From Tillus elongatus (Eukaryota > Arthropoda > Insecta > Coleoptera > Cleridae): a stretch of DNA of 64,000 nt. The stretch covers positions 197,928,778-197,992,777 of the forward strand of contig OZ023262.1 of NCBI GenBank assembly GCA_964006375.1, given 5' to 3'. Shown here piece by piece: positions 23,930-34,300 of the stretch. A program made the position numbers and the translations under genes. The notes under the pieces were generated by a model. That model was not told where the DNA came from. It searched no databases and worked only from the letters and a program-made list of their open reading frames with translations. Positions within the stretch are counted from its first letter, which is position 1, and every line of letters starts with the position of its first letter.

Positions 23930-24310
23930 ATATGGCCGCATGCTGTGTAGTTGGAAGCGTCAACGTAAAGCGAAGTCGGACAGTGACAGCTGGCGTCAGG
24001 AATTAAACTATCGAGGAGCGTTCAACAATGTTGGATATATGTGGAAGGAATAGGCGGGACAGACAGAGATAGATTGCTGGCTCAGTTGCGACAACTACGT
24101 ATCGGTGGAATGGACAGCGGACGGGGAAGAGAGAAAAGGTAGAGAGAGTCTGGTTGAAAGCGGCTTCGAAAACAGGTGGTTGTGCCTGAAAATTTGGTGT
24201 GGTTTAAGTGTGAGAAAAGGGGTTGAAACAGAGGTTTCATCCACCCTAAGAGTTGGGAATTTGTCTACACTTAAATTGGAATTGCGTGTGTTCTTGGTGG
24301 AGTAATTGGA
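23930..24310. other. GC-richer island, candidate host promoter or exon
   Basis: CpG-containing sequence (GGCCGCATGC, GCGTCAACGTAAAGCGAAGTCGG, GGCGTCAGG, GGACAGCGGACGGGG) of clearly higher GC than both flanks. Short overlapping frames on both strands have no recognisable domain. It may be a host 5' region or an unidentified LTR. Confidence 0.3.
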
Positions 24311-25440
24311 GTCACAGCAAAATCCGTGACAGGAGATATAATACGCCATTTTAGGTACGCCACGTATGAAAGGAAAGATTTATGGAATTTTAATGCCTAT
24401 AAGAGTCACACACTGGTAATCCTGTGAATTAATTACATATTTCAACCTGGAAGTAATTTAATTCCTTCAGATAGGAGGTAAAAGGGTAACTATGCAGCTT
24501 GCTTTACCACTAGTTACATTCATATTTTTTGTGTGTTTTTAGAAGTTCAATATAGGGTATTAATTATTGCAGTATAAAGAATAAAATATCCCAGTGTAGA
24601 TAGGAAATTCCATAATTAACAGTTATTGCAGTGCCTACTATTGAGAGGCAATTATTCTAGTGTTGTTTGGAAATTATTATATGGAGAATTATTATATGGT
24701 ATTATTTTAAGGGTGGTCTTTGTACTGCCTTGTTAGCATCAGGTGATTCAGTAGATGGTTGTTATTCACTTTCTAAGCCTCTACAGTAGTATGGTGGCAG
24801 TTCAATTTCGTGGTTGCAGTTCAAATTCGTAGTCGCAGTGTATATGGAGGTGGCAATTAACCGTAGGAGCAGGGTTCCGGACTGTAGGTGTCCCAAAAGG
24901 GCTGGCAGGTTTATGGACAGTAAATGGTATTCATAATTTAAGGAGGAAGATGAGAAAGATCACGACTGGGAGTGATATTGGTTCAGATAAGGTCTAGCAG
25001 ATAAGAGTGAGATAAAGACCTTTTATAATTTAAATGTTTAACAGCTTTAATTAATATAGGACTTTTCTTCACTATTTTCATTTGTGTAAATAGATAATTT
25101 TTATTGCAAAGAAACAGATAAAGCTATCAGTAGGCTGATGAATGCTTCACATTCATATAATTACTTTGCATTTGAGGGAGCTGTGATGCTCTGTTAGATT
25201 TATTGCTATAAAGCTGAACCTTACGTTGTTTTATTGACTCAGAATAGCATTTTGATAGTATTTTAAGTTCTTGGCTACTCACTGTGAGTAGATGAATGTT
25301 AAATATGTGAGCTAAACGTGCGCACGTCTGGTAATTTTTAGGTGTTGTTATAATTAGTGAGATCATAGGCTACTGAGCCACTCGAAAATTGACAATAACT
25401 ATTTGAAGCTTAAGAGAGCTAGATTTATTGAGCTGATGTG
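24311..25440. other. intergenic, nothing recognised
   Basis: No frame with a domain and no terminal repeat seen. Confidence 0.45.
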
Positions 25441-25474
25441 TAGATATGTTATGCTTTTCAGGTCAGGACAATGA

Positions 25475-26610
25475 TTATTGCATGTACATTTTAACTTGTT
25501 GGTGTTTGAATGTTCGTTTAACAATAAATAAAATATGCTCTATATGAACACCATTGACTTCAAGACACTTCAATAATCTTCTTTGCAATCCAGAATTAGT
25601 GGCCCGTCGAATCATTTCTGGAGCGAGATCATTAAAAGCTTGTCGCACTTTAGCCTCCAGTTCTTCTCGGGAGGTTATTTGGCTGGAATAAACTTCATTT
25701 TTAATGTGACCCCATAAGAAGAAGTCAGGTCGAGTCAGGTCTTGTGACCTGGCAGGCCAAAGCCATAGACCGCCGGGTCCAATCCAACGATCCTCAAACA
25801 TTCCCGTCAACTCCTGGTGTACAGCTGCCGTAGAATGTGCTGAAGCGCCATCTAACTGGTACCAGAATTCAGCATCAGGCAAACCAGTCAAGATATAAGC
25901 AACAACTTCACGAAGTATTCTACGATAACTTTCTGAGGTCAACATTTCCTCGTAGATATGGAAAAAACTCTTCCATTTCCAATAACAGCGAAAACATTTA
26001 AACTGAATTCATACTGGCAATGCGCTTCACGTATAAAGTGAGGATTTTCATCTGCCCAGAAATGACATCGCTTCCGATTGATGATACCTTTTCTTGTGAA
26101 TTTGGAATTCATCCGTCGTTAAAATCATATCTTACATATCTGGGTCTTCCTGGATCCGTACCATCAACCATTCACAAAATGCAACCCTTCTAATGTGGTC
26201 ACCCTCCCGTAATCCATGCACTGTCCTTTGGGCGTATGCATGCCATCCATACTTAGAAAGAATTATTTGAGTTGATGTTCGAGTTAGTCTTAAATCTTCT
26301 ACTGCCTGCCTGATGGAAGCGTGTGGATAGGCCGTGAAATAACACAACACATTGATTTCATTTGTTTCATTGCCGGTAATGTTACTGGAACGATTTCTAT
26401 TTAAATTACCATTCCAGTTATTCCAAAAATTTGACTCGATTCTGGAGAACTTTGTCCTATTCATAGGTGACAAATATGGAAATCTCTCATTGAACAAGCA
26501 GCACGTTCTACTCACGATTCTCCTGCATTCTCCGTGAATGTAAAATAAATTTAGAATGTTGTCAGCAGAATATTCTTCAACAATATTTTCCATTGTGTAG
26601 CTCACAATAC
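25475..26610 (-). pseudogene. DDE transposase (insect DUF4817-type), nearly complete, broken
   Basis: The start of the conserved part is MENIVEEYSADNILNLFYIH (about 26593), followed by ECRRIVSRTC as in the 8.5 kb copy. The HTH/linker (TAYPHASIRQAVEDL, WHAYAQRTVHGLREGD) runs into the first catalytic motif (ILTTDEFQIH) beyond the stop at 26132. The second motif is WYQLDGASAHSTAAV (about 25850) and the third ARSQDLTRPDFFLWG (about 25740-25700). The C-terminus ends LEVNGVHIEHIL. Stops and a frameshift lie between 26132 and 25945. Two long open parts of 181 and 156 residues survive. In the third motif the usual S-P-D is S-Q-D, with the aspartate retained. Confidence 0.8.
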
Positions 26611-26854
26611 TTTCAAAGAAATAGATCACTCTATTGCGATGAAAACTAACGAGACTAATAATACATCTCTTTGACATATGTTTTCATATTATGTCCAAAG
26701 CCTACTCTCCGACTAGGTAGATTCCAAAATTTGTAGTATATTCCTGTTTTATTCATATTCCTTCTTATAACTCAAAAATGTTTCAAGATAGGTACAAGGA
26801 ATGCTGATACAGATCGAAGCAGAATATCATTCCGAAGGATATGCGATGAAAACA

Positions 26855-26936
26855 TACAGGGTGTTATATTTGGAAAAAAATACTTATTCGTGTTTGAAAT
26901 CATCGATATGTGATCTTCTTTAAACAACACCCTGTA
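26855..26936. mobile_element. 82 bp MITE-like element with perfect 11 bp ends
   Basis: TACAGGGTGTT at the left and AACACCCTGTA at the right are exact inverted repeats flanking about 60 bp without coding capacity. The ends match those of the ACAGGGTG elements in the window, and TA would be the target. Confidence 0.6.
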
Positions 26937-27204
26937 TTATTTTTGTAATTTTTCTCGCAATAAGAAGAATTCTGACCACCAGGACTATAGTTGTGCCAAG
27001 TTTTGGAACCATGACATACTTTATCCTTGAGAATTGCCATTTCAAAGATTTGCAACTTAATGACGGAAAAACAATAGAAAATCGAATACCTTGAGAACGG
27101 CTGACACCAGTATGGACAAGTGGCATATCATTTTCCTCAGAATTGCATGCTCATTCCGAGTGTATAATAATATATAGGAGCTTCCATTAAAATTAAGGAA
27201 GTTG

Positions 27205-27225
27205 TTGGCAACTTCCGGTACAACC
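27205..27225. promoter_or_regulatory. CCGGAAGT palindrome in element 5' end
   Basis: Arms ACTTCCGGT and ACCGGAAGT are separated by ACA. Same motif and similar distance from the element end as at 7345-7365. Confidence 0.4.
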
Positions 27226-27364
27226 GGAAGTTATAAAGTCACCAGAATATTTTAGTTATGATGAGCGGATGGTGATACATGCAGTTGCAAATTTTCAGAT
27301 TCCAAATCCCAGTACTAGTTCGAAAACTTCGAATGCACGCCTTACATGGGACAGCCTGTATACA

Positions 27365-27737
27365 GTTACAATAACAATATAAATTTTATGAAAACAATAG
27401 GTAGAGTTCAGACAATCAGCTCTTGTACTTACCCTAGTAACTAAAAGGAACAAAAAAATGCAACAAATAAAAAAAAATACGGATTACAACAAAATGTCAG
27501 AAAAACTCTAAACAATTGTGGTATATACAACCTTACACATAAATAAGCTAGCAATCTTCCGGGCAATGTACGACGCAGCGACAAGAGATTCGGTCAACAG
27601 GCATCTCACTCACGCATCGTTAGCCCAGACACTCCCTCACATAATACGTAAGACAAAAAAACGCGTCCACACATATACACACAAAAAGCACACCGATACA
27701 CCCACAGCCATGCAAACTTTTAATAAATTAATTGCAA
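27365..27737. other. intergenic, low complexity
   Basis: A-rich sequence with ACACATATACACACA; the 102-codon frame at 27518 shows no domain and overlaps the end of the LINE on the other strand. Confidence 0.4.
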
Positions 27738-29445
27738 TCACACTACACGTAACTCATCAAAGTTTTGTCCATATTGGCGTTCAAGTTCAGGAAAAATCAA
27801 CTTCCCCACCAAGACGCAATCGTTAAAATTTCGCGTGAATGTAAGTCTACTCAAATTTCGCAGGTGCAATGGTATCCTGTTATAATATTTGCATATCAAA
27901 CAAGTAAAAGAACTCCTAGATAATGCTGTACGATGTCTAAGAGAAGCTATGCAGTGCTTATGGCTTACATTTATGTTGTGGACATCTGTACGATACGTAA
28001 TCTTGTTGTACAAATACTGACAATAATACTGTGAAATAAACTACAACTATGCAACTTAAAACGGTCTTCAATTTTCACCCAGTTTAATTCCTAAAACTTG
28101 GGCGGTATATGATCATATTTTCGTAATCCACATATAAGTCTTATGCAAGAATTTTGGACACGTTGCAGGCGCAGCTTATTGATGTTGGGTGAATACGGCC
28201 CATACACAAAGTCCACAAAGTTAAATTGACTTAGGACTAACGGATCACATAAAGCAATCTTGTTTTAATAACCCAAGTAGCACCAGTTAGGACAAATGAG
28301 TTTCAAACTGCTAAGCGCTCGGCTGATGATTTTATTGACGTAAAAAGAAAATGTAGGGTATTCATCCAGTTTCAAACCCAAATTTCGGCACACTTTTATC
28401 AATTCCAGTTGCGGATTCCTAATTTCTATACATAGTCGACTCTTCCATCGTTCTTTTACAAGTCTTGGACCGACTAGCATAAACTTTGGCTTTCGTGGAT
28501 TAATATGAAGACGAATTTTTTCTGAAATTCTAATTAAGCTTTCAAGATCAGGATATATAGTTTGACAAGCGTTGACAATAATTGAGCGATCAAACAAGTG
28601 GTAGATTTGCGTGTCATCACCGAGAAAGTGAACCCTACATTTAGTGACATAATCAGCAAACGATAAGGTTTACACTACAAAAAGAAGTGGCGACAAAACA
28701 GACCCCGCGAAACACCTGACACTATTGGTAAATAATCAGACATTTCATTTTCTGTGACCACCCTTTGAACCTACGTGTTAGGCGCGCAGAAGTGATAAAG
28801 CCGTATCGGCCAGACCATAATAATGTAAAATAGACAGCAGTAGCTAATGGTTGACTCTGCCAAGTGCCCTAGAGTAGTCCAACAGTGCCAACAGGTTCAG
28901 CTAGTCTCCATCGATTTTCGTCACTGTCTTATCAATAATTGTCAACAAAGCTGTTGCGCAACTGTATTTTACTCTGAAACCAGACTGATGTTCCTACAAA
29001 ATGTTATTGTCAAAAATAAAAGCTTTTAGTTGTTTATGAAGTATCATTTTAAAAACCTTTGCTATAGCACACAGTAGACGTATCTGACACAAGTCACTGA
29101 ATCTAGTTATAGAAACTCTCTTTGGTATAGGTATTACAGTAGCGTATTTCCAGATTGCTGGATAAACTCCTTTTTTTAACAGAAATTAAACAAATGGACT
29201 ACATAAGTCAAAATATGAGGGCAGCACAAGACAAGTAGTCCAATGCTTATCTCATCTAAACCCACAGCGCCAGATTTATAAGATATAATTTGGTCATAAA
29301 CCTCATTTTCATCAGTGTACTTAAAATTTAAAGAATCGACTTGTGGTCTATCATTTCCTTTATGAAAGCTTAAGATATCATTATCACAAGTCCCAACATA
29401 TTTCTGTGTGCCCACAAAATAGTCATTTAGATATTTAGCAATTGG
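27738..29445 (-). pseudogene. APE-type LINE (CR1/Jockey-like) reverse transcriptase to C-terminus, decayed
   Basis: Minus-strand reading across frames starts with FVGTQKYVGTCDNDILSF and KSGAVGLDEISIGLL (about 29440-29270). RT motifs follow: TVIPIPK, CQIRLLCAIAKVFK, EHQSGFR, LLDYSRALGRVNH (aspartate kept), and GSVLSPLLF. The active-site block is LGDDTQIYHLFDRSIIVN (about 28620-28570; Y/F-A-D-D changed to G-D-D). Then LHINPRKPKFMLVG, LERVQNSC-like QRVQNSCIRLICGLRKYDHI (about 28190-28100), and the terminal HRTALSRSSFT...YYNRIPLHLRNLS region. At least six breaks. The endonuclease domain is absent. It is the same broad family as the LINEs at 57-64 kb. Confidence 0.75.
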
Positions 29446-30277
29446 AATGTTCTAATAAATATTGTACTAGTGGCAGTATACTATATAGTCTTAAGGGATA
29501 TTAAATAAACTTAGCAGATTAATGTATAGTCAGAGAGATAAAAGTAAGTGTCTTTCCTTGTGTTAACCTCTTTTGACCGCAGCCTCCCCAGTATGTTAAA
29601 AAGTCACCATGACAGGTTCCATTGGTGTGAAAAGTGTCCCAGTGTTTCTCCTGCAACAACTTGTAGCGTAGATGTGTGCACGCATATGTATGTGTGTGTG
29701 TATGTGCACATAAGGAGATAATGTGCATTTTATGTCCTGCACCTAGTGCTAAGTACTGGACGTATAAAGCCTATTGACGTGAGTGCGTATACATGAGTGT
29801 ATATGCGCTCGCGTATGTGTGTGAGTGGATATGTATGTAAGTTTTAATTTTAATATATACAGCAAGTGCATAGGGAGATAAAAGAAAAAAGTTAAAGAGC
29901 TTGTTAGATTAACATTCTTAAGACAAGTTTTGCCATTGTGAAAAGCAAGGTCAGATGCATCCTTGTTAATTTTGAAGATTGGCAGTGACTGAATGAGCCA
30001 GTTGTCAAAGTCAAAACTCTGATCAAAACAAAGCAAAAAGATATTTAGCATTTATACAACTGTCAGATAGTGAGTTTTTATCATTATGACATAGGTTTAT
30101 TTCCTTAAGAGACTTCCAGACGATTGATGCACCCCTAGACACAGTATGATTAAGATATACCTTTTTTATTTTTAATTGCCAAGTTAGTTTGATTTTTAAG
30201 CTGCTTATGCTATTCCAGATAAGATGACTCTTTTGAACGTCTGTATCTTTATTAAGCCTTGTTTGGCAGCGACATCA
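29446..30277. other. intergenic with GT-rich patches
   Basis: GTGTGTGTATGTGCACATA-type sequence at 29680-29715 and 29800-29845; no gene recognised. The patches may be LINE 3' UTR material (compare 62590-62760). Confidence 0.4.
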
Positions 30278-30279
30278 TA

Positions 30280-31564
30280 CGAGGGCGGGTCAATAAGTCC
30301 GTGACCTTTTAAATGAAACTCAGGTTTTTTGACAAAAAATCATTTTATTTTTCAACACAGTCTTCTTTGAGCTAAATACACTTCGTTCAACGTTTCTCCA
30401 ATTTTTGTATCCTTTCCAAAAAATAATATTTGTCGAGGTCTTCAAAATAGGCATTTGTTTGTGAGATGATTTCATCATTGGAGTCAAATCTCTCTCCGCC
30501 GAGCCATTTATTTAAGTTTGGACACAAGAAATAGTCACTCGGGACTAAATCCTAAGAAGAGGGCGGATGAGTGAGCAATTCGTATCCCAATTTGTGCAAT
30601 TTCTCCATAGAGACTACACATGTGTGCACCCTTGCATTGTCTTGGTGGAAATTAACTTTTTTTCTTGGCCAAATACGGTATTTTTTTCTTCAAATCGTCC
30701 TTGAAAGGGTCCAGTAAGTTGATAAAATATTCCGAATTGATTGTTATTCTCTTGTAATGGTAATCAATGTGGATTATACCGCGTGTATCCCAAAAACGGT
30801 CGCCATGACTTTATTGGCTGACAAACTCACCTTTGCCTTCTTCGGTGCCGATTCGCACGGAGAAACCCACTGTTTTGATCGCTGCTTGGTCTCTGGTGTG
30901 TTGTGGTGAATCCATGTTTCGTCCACAGTTACGAAACAGCGCAAAAACTTGTTCAACAACGCCAAACACTCCTTCGAAGTTGTCACACGATTGCGTTTGG
31001 GATCGATTGTGAGCAAACGCGGCACCCATCTTGCGGATAGCTTTCTCATACCCAAGTGATCATGCGAAAGTGAAACCACTGAGCCATGTGATATGCCTAT
31101 GCCTTCCACAATCTCCCGCACCTTCAATCTCTGATCGGCCAACACCATATCGTGGATTTTTCTTAATTATTTCTGGTGTAGCGACCTCAACTGAGCGTCC
31201 AGAAACGTTCGGCGTGATTTGTGCTTGTACGGCCGCAACGAAATTCAGTAAACCACTTTTTTACCATGGAAATTGATGGTGCAGAGTCCCCATAGTATTT
31301 ATCAAGCTTATCCTTGGTTTAAGTGATGGTTTTTTCCGCAAAAAAATAATGTTTGATGAGCACATGAAATTCACTTTTTTCCGTTTGCGTTATAACTCAA
31401 GAGGTTGTCTAATTTCGATGGCTATCTAACACAAACTAAATGACGCAGCGTGTTCAAAATTAGACAGGAGTCAACTGACAGATGCTTGTTGACAAAAGCA
31501 GCGTTGCCCTTCCTGTTAAGACGCGGGAAATCCAAAAAGTCACGGACTTATTGATCCGCCCTCG
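30280..31564 (-). mobile_element. mariner element, full length (1285 bp)
   Basis: The ends CGAGGGCGGGTCAATAAGTC (30280) and the inverted GACTTATTGATCCGCCCTCG (to 31564) match over about 28 bp with few differences, flanked by TA on both sides. Length and end sequence are those of animal mariners. It encloses one transposase pseudogene on the minus strand. Confidence 0.9.
30310..31385 (-). pseudogene. mariner transposase (DD34D type), broken
   Basis: The N-terminal HTH part reads FHVLIKHYFFAEKTIT and SMVKKWFTEFRCGRTS (about 31370-31240). Then come RSGRSVEVATPEIIKKIHDM, VREIVEGIGISHGSV, and WVPRLLTID (the W-V-P-H-x-L motif with R for H). The first catalytic aspartate is in CFVTVDETWIHHNTPETK (about 30940-30890), the second in NFHQDNARVHT (about 30640). 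The third lies in PSS-stop-DLVPSDYFLCPNL (about 30560-30520), where a stop replaces the usual proline before D. A frameshift lies near 31150 and another near 30775. Apart from these the protein is close to full length. Confidence 0.85.
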
Positions 31565-31566
31565 TA

Positions 31567-32300
31567 TATTTTATATTATCTATCAACCAGGGTGCTTTTT
31601 CCTCGTTAAAAGTCTAGTTTTTAGAGGTGCACATTTTTATAAGAAATTAACTAGTAATTCATTAAAAATAGTAATTTTTTCATGTATGCCATCTGTATGC
31701 AGCAGGTAATGAAAAGGCAGTAGTTCGAGCTCACTATTAAAATTTAACATATCTTTGGCGTTATAGTTATGATAATTTAGAAGTCTCGGGGTTCTTTTAT
31801 TGGTGTTCTTCAATATTAAATTTACTGTTTAGGTAGCAACCTAGATCTAAACACAGTTACGTTTAGATTTGTTAAAAGAGTAAATTTTATTTTAATCAAA
31901 GAGAAGTTACATTATAAACGATTTATGTTCTTCTTAGTGTAAAAGCTTTTAATGTATTTTGATATCTTTATGTCAATATTTGTGTAGCGTATTTCAAAGT
32001 GATGTTGCCTTCGAAGATACGAACATCTGCTTATTTAGAGGAAAACACCGTTTTTTTTTCACGGAGGCAGGGTGATGCGATACATCATTTACGCGGTCTT
32101 TACAGGTTACCAAAGTTTATAAAACAGTGATAAATAAAAAGTTCTAGAGAGTTGTCTCTAAATTGAATCTACATTTCAGGAAAACATTGTGGTTTTAAAA
32201 TAAAAACTGAACATATGTTTTTAACTCGAACACACTTTATTGAATTATTAGGTTTTAGGATGTATAGTGTGATCTACATAATATTTTTCCACCTTAACTT
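31567..32300. other. intergenic, nothing recognised
   Basis: AT-rich, no conserved frame. Confidence 0.45.
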
Positions 32301-32303
32301 TTT

Positions 32304-32345
32304 AGTGAATTTTCATTAAGAAAATTAATTCACTAATAGAGAGGT
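32304..32345 (+). repeat. repeat A right-terminus palindrome
   Basis: TTAGTGAATTTTCATTAAG followed by AAAATTAATTCACTAA forms a hairpin identical in plan to those at 5940, 41886, 49972 and 60548, and is followed by GAGAGGTAT as in other copies. Confidence 0.5.
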
Positions 32346-32810
32346 ATGACTTTCGGAAAATTTAGACAGGCGTGGTTGTGTACTAATTTTCAAGTCGCTT
32401 GATCAAAAGAAAATAAAGTTATTCGAAATTAATAATAAAATAGTCGTCGACATCACTTCAGATTCTGTAATGCAATATCTACAATGTTGGACAAAGACAA
32501 ATGACGTTATATGCATTGCTATGCTACTAAAATAAGTCATAGATGAAAATGTAAACAATGGAGGTTGTCGCAGCTTATCAGCTTGGACAGGGTTGTGAGA
32601 GAGATACGATAGGGACTCCCTCTCGGTGCAGGACCAGCTAGTATGATATCACAGCTCTAGTTTACACAAAATATAATAGATAGACCTGTAAAATCAACTA
32701 AAAATTGTGTAATGTCAGCCTTGGACCATTTTTGTTCCTAATACCAGGACAAAGTTTCAAACGCCGTTAATTTTAGCATGCGAATGTATACTATAAATAA
32801 AAAATTTCGG
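32346..32810. other. intergenic, nothing recognised
   Basis: No conserved frame or repeat end recognised. Confidence 0.4.
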
Positions 32811-33432
32811 GACGCAGCAAGTGCGTTAAAGTAGTGAATTTGCATAACAAATGTACACTATTAGTAAGATATACTATTAAAACGAATTCTTTAAATTTAA
32901 ATGGACCTTGGAAATCGGTTTTATAATCCCAGTTGGCGATTATTTGAAAAAAAATATTTTATATGGAGCTATAAAATTAAAATTTGGTCTTAGATATAAT
33001 ATGTAAGTACTGCAAATGCGTTTAAAAAATTGTGTTACAAATTTCATTAAAGAGTCAAAAGTTTTTCAGAAAACAATAATTATTTACAAAGGGAATGTAC
33101 TTGTCAAATTATAAATATGGCAGGTATTTTTCTTTATTAATTGCTTGGATGGTTTTGTTTTAGTCAACCCATTCAGTTTTTGTAAACAACAAACAATAAA
33201 AGTCTGGACGCAGAAAGTGCCTTATGGTAATGAATTTTCATAAAAATGTTTTTAATAGCAAATATGTGTGTTTTTTTAAGAAAGTAGGCATCAAATTTGG
33301 TTACCAGTATAACCAATATAGTAGAAACAAGGTGCCATGTTAAATTTAAAGAATTAGTTTTAATAATATATCTTACTAATAGTGTACAATTCTTATGAAA
33401 ATTCACTATTATAACGCACTTGCTGCGTCCCG
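32811..33432. repeat. repeat A/B composite with left termini in both orientations
   Basis: Plus-strand A left termini lie at 32814 (GGGACGCAGCAAGTGCGTTA) and 33199 (GGACGCAGAAAGTGCC), and a minus-strand one at 33395-33432. 32876-33190 matches repeat B (ACTATTAAAACGAATTCTTT, TCGGTTTTATAATC, GTACTTGTCAAATTATAAATATGG). The 33199 and 33432 termini face each other about 230 bp apart. Confidence 0.6.
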
Positions 33433-33539
33433 AACTATTTAATTATTTAATTAAGAATAAAGTTGTGAATAAACGATTTCTTGGGACGTTGTTTTCGAAT
33501 TTCACAATTCAGAAATATAGGTTAGGTGAGGTTATATTC

Positions 33540-33803
33540 TAATGGTCTATAACGGTCCCTCCACTGCGACCTTAAGGTATATTATAGAACACGCCTTATT
33601 GTCTTATATTTCACCCAACAAGTCCAACTTCTTACAGAGGTCGATAACTTTTGTGGGCGAAACTTGTTCCAGGTTGTGTCTTGTTGTGTCTTGCAAAAGA
33701 GCAGGTGTCTTGTCCTGTTAGCAGCCGGACAGGCACATAACACATGCTCTGCTGTTTGGTCACTCTCCATACATAGCCGGCATTCAGTATCTTGTCCAAG
33801 CCC

Positions 33804-33901
<98 letters not shown>

Positions 33902-34300
33902 TGAAGCAAGGGACAGTATCCTGTATACAGGCCGACCATGGTTCTCAGTTGTCTGTTTAGCTTTAGAAGTTTTGTAACCGTTGAATCTGAACGGCCATTT
34001 ATGAAGCCCTTAGAGTGTGCTAATCCTGGCAGATTTTACCATTGTTGAGCTGTTTTTCAGTCTATCCAGGTCTTTAAGATTCGTTCTGCTGTAATGAGGA
34101 TATCCACAGTACAGGTTCTGACTCGATAAAGTCCCTTTGGGCACCCCCACTGGCAAGCGCGTTGGCCGCTAGATTTCCATCAAAAGTCACCCAGTATCCA
34201 GGGAAGCGACACCTTATTGTAGCTGCTCACTTCGTTGGTGGCAGTCTAGCAGCTCCATGCAGTTTTTGAATTGCATTGGTAAGAACCAAGTGCCTTTATA
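33540..34300 (-). pseudogene. RNase H-encoding LINE, C-terminal fragment, copy 1
   Basis: The conserved end is CMESDQTAEHVLCACPA (about 33775-33725), the C-terminal Cys/His motif of I/R1/Jockey-like LINEs. Upstream at 34225-34120 is the end of an RNase H domain (GYWVTFDGNLAANALASGGA) with its aspartate. A 94 bp (TA)n tract (33806-33899) splits the block between the two; the copy at 55 kb has only CTCTATGCATGTG there. Frameshifts throughout. Confidence 0.65.
33806..33899. repeat. (TA)n tract inside LINE copy 1
   Basis: Bounded by TCCAAGCCCAA on the left and GGTGAAGCAAGGGACAGT on the right. These are continuous in the second LINE copy (about 55045-55085), so the expansion is secondary and not an A core. 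Confidence 0.9.

Larger units (their letters stand above)
25441..27357 (-). mobile_element. Tc1/mariner-type element with DUF4817-like transposase, 3' end not recognised
   Basis: The 5' end (element sense) is at about 27357, TACAGGCTGTCCCATGTAAG, resembling the ACAGGGTGTCCC ends of insect elements. Subterminal sequence follows and contains a CCGGAAGT palindrome (27205-27225), then the transposase. An 82 bp mini-element (26855-26936) is inserted in the 5' region. I could not see the matching 3' end below 25475. Confidence 0.55.

Noticed and set aside
24095..24349. Overlapping frames on both strands in the GC-richer patch
   Set aside because: No domain on either strand; kept only as a compositional observation.
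27518..27826. 102-codon frame
   Set aside because: Overlaps the LINE C-terminus on the other strand and low-complexity ACACAT sequence.
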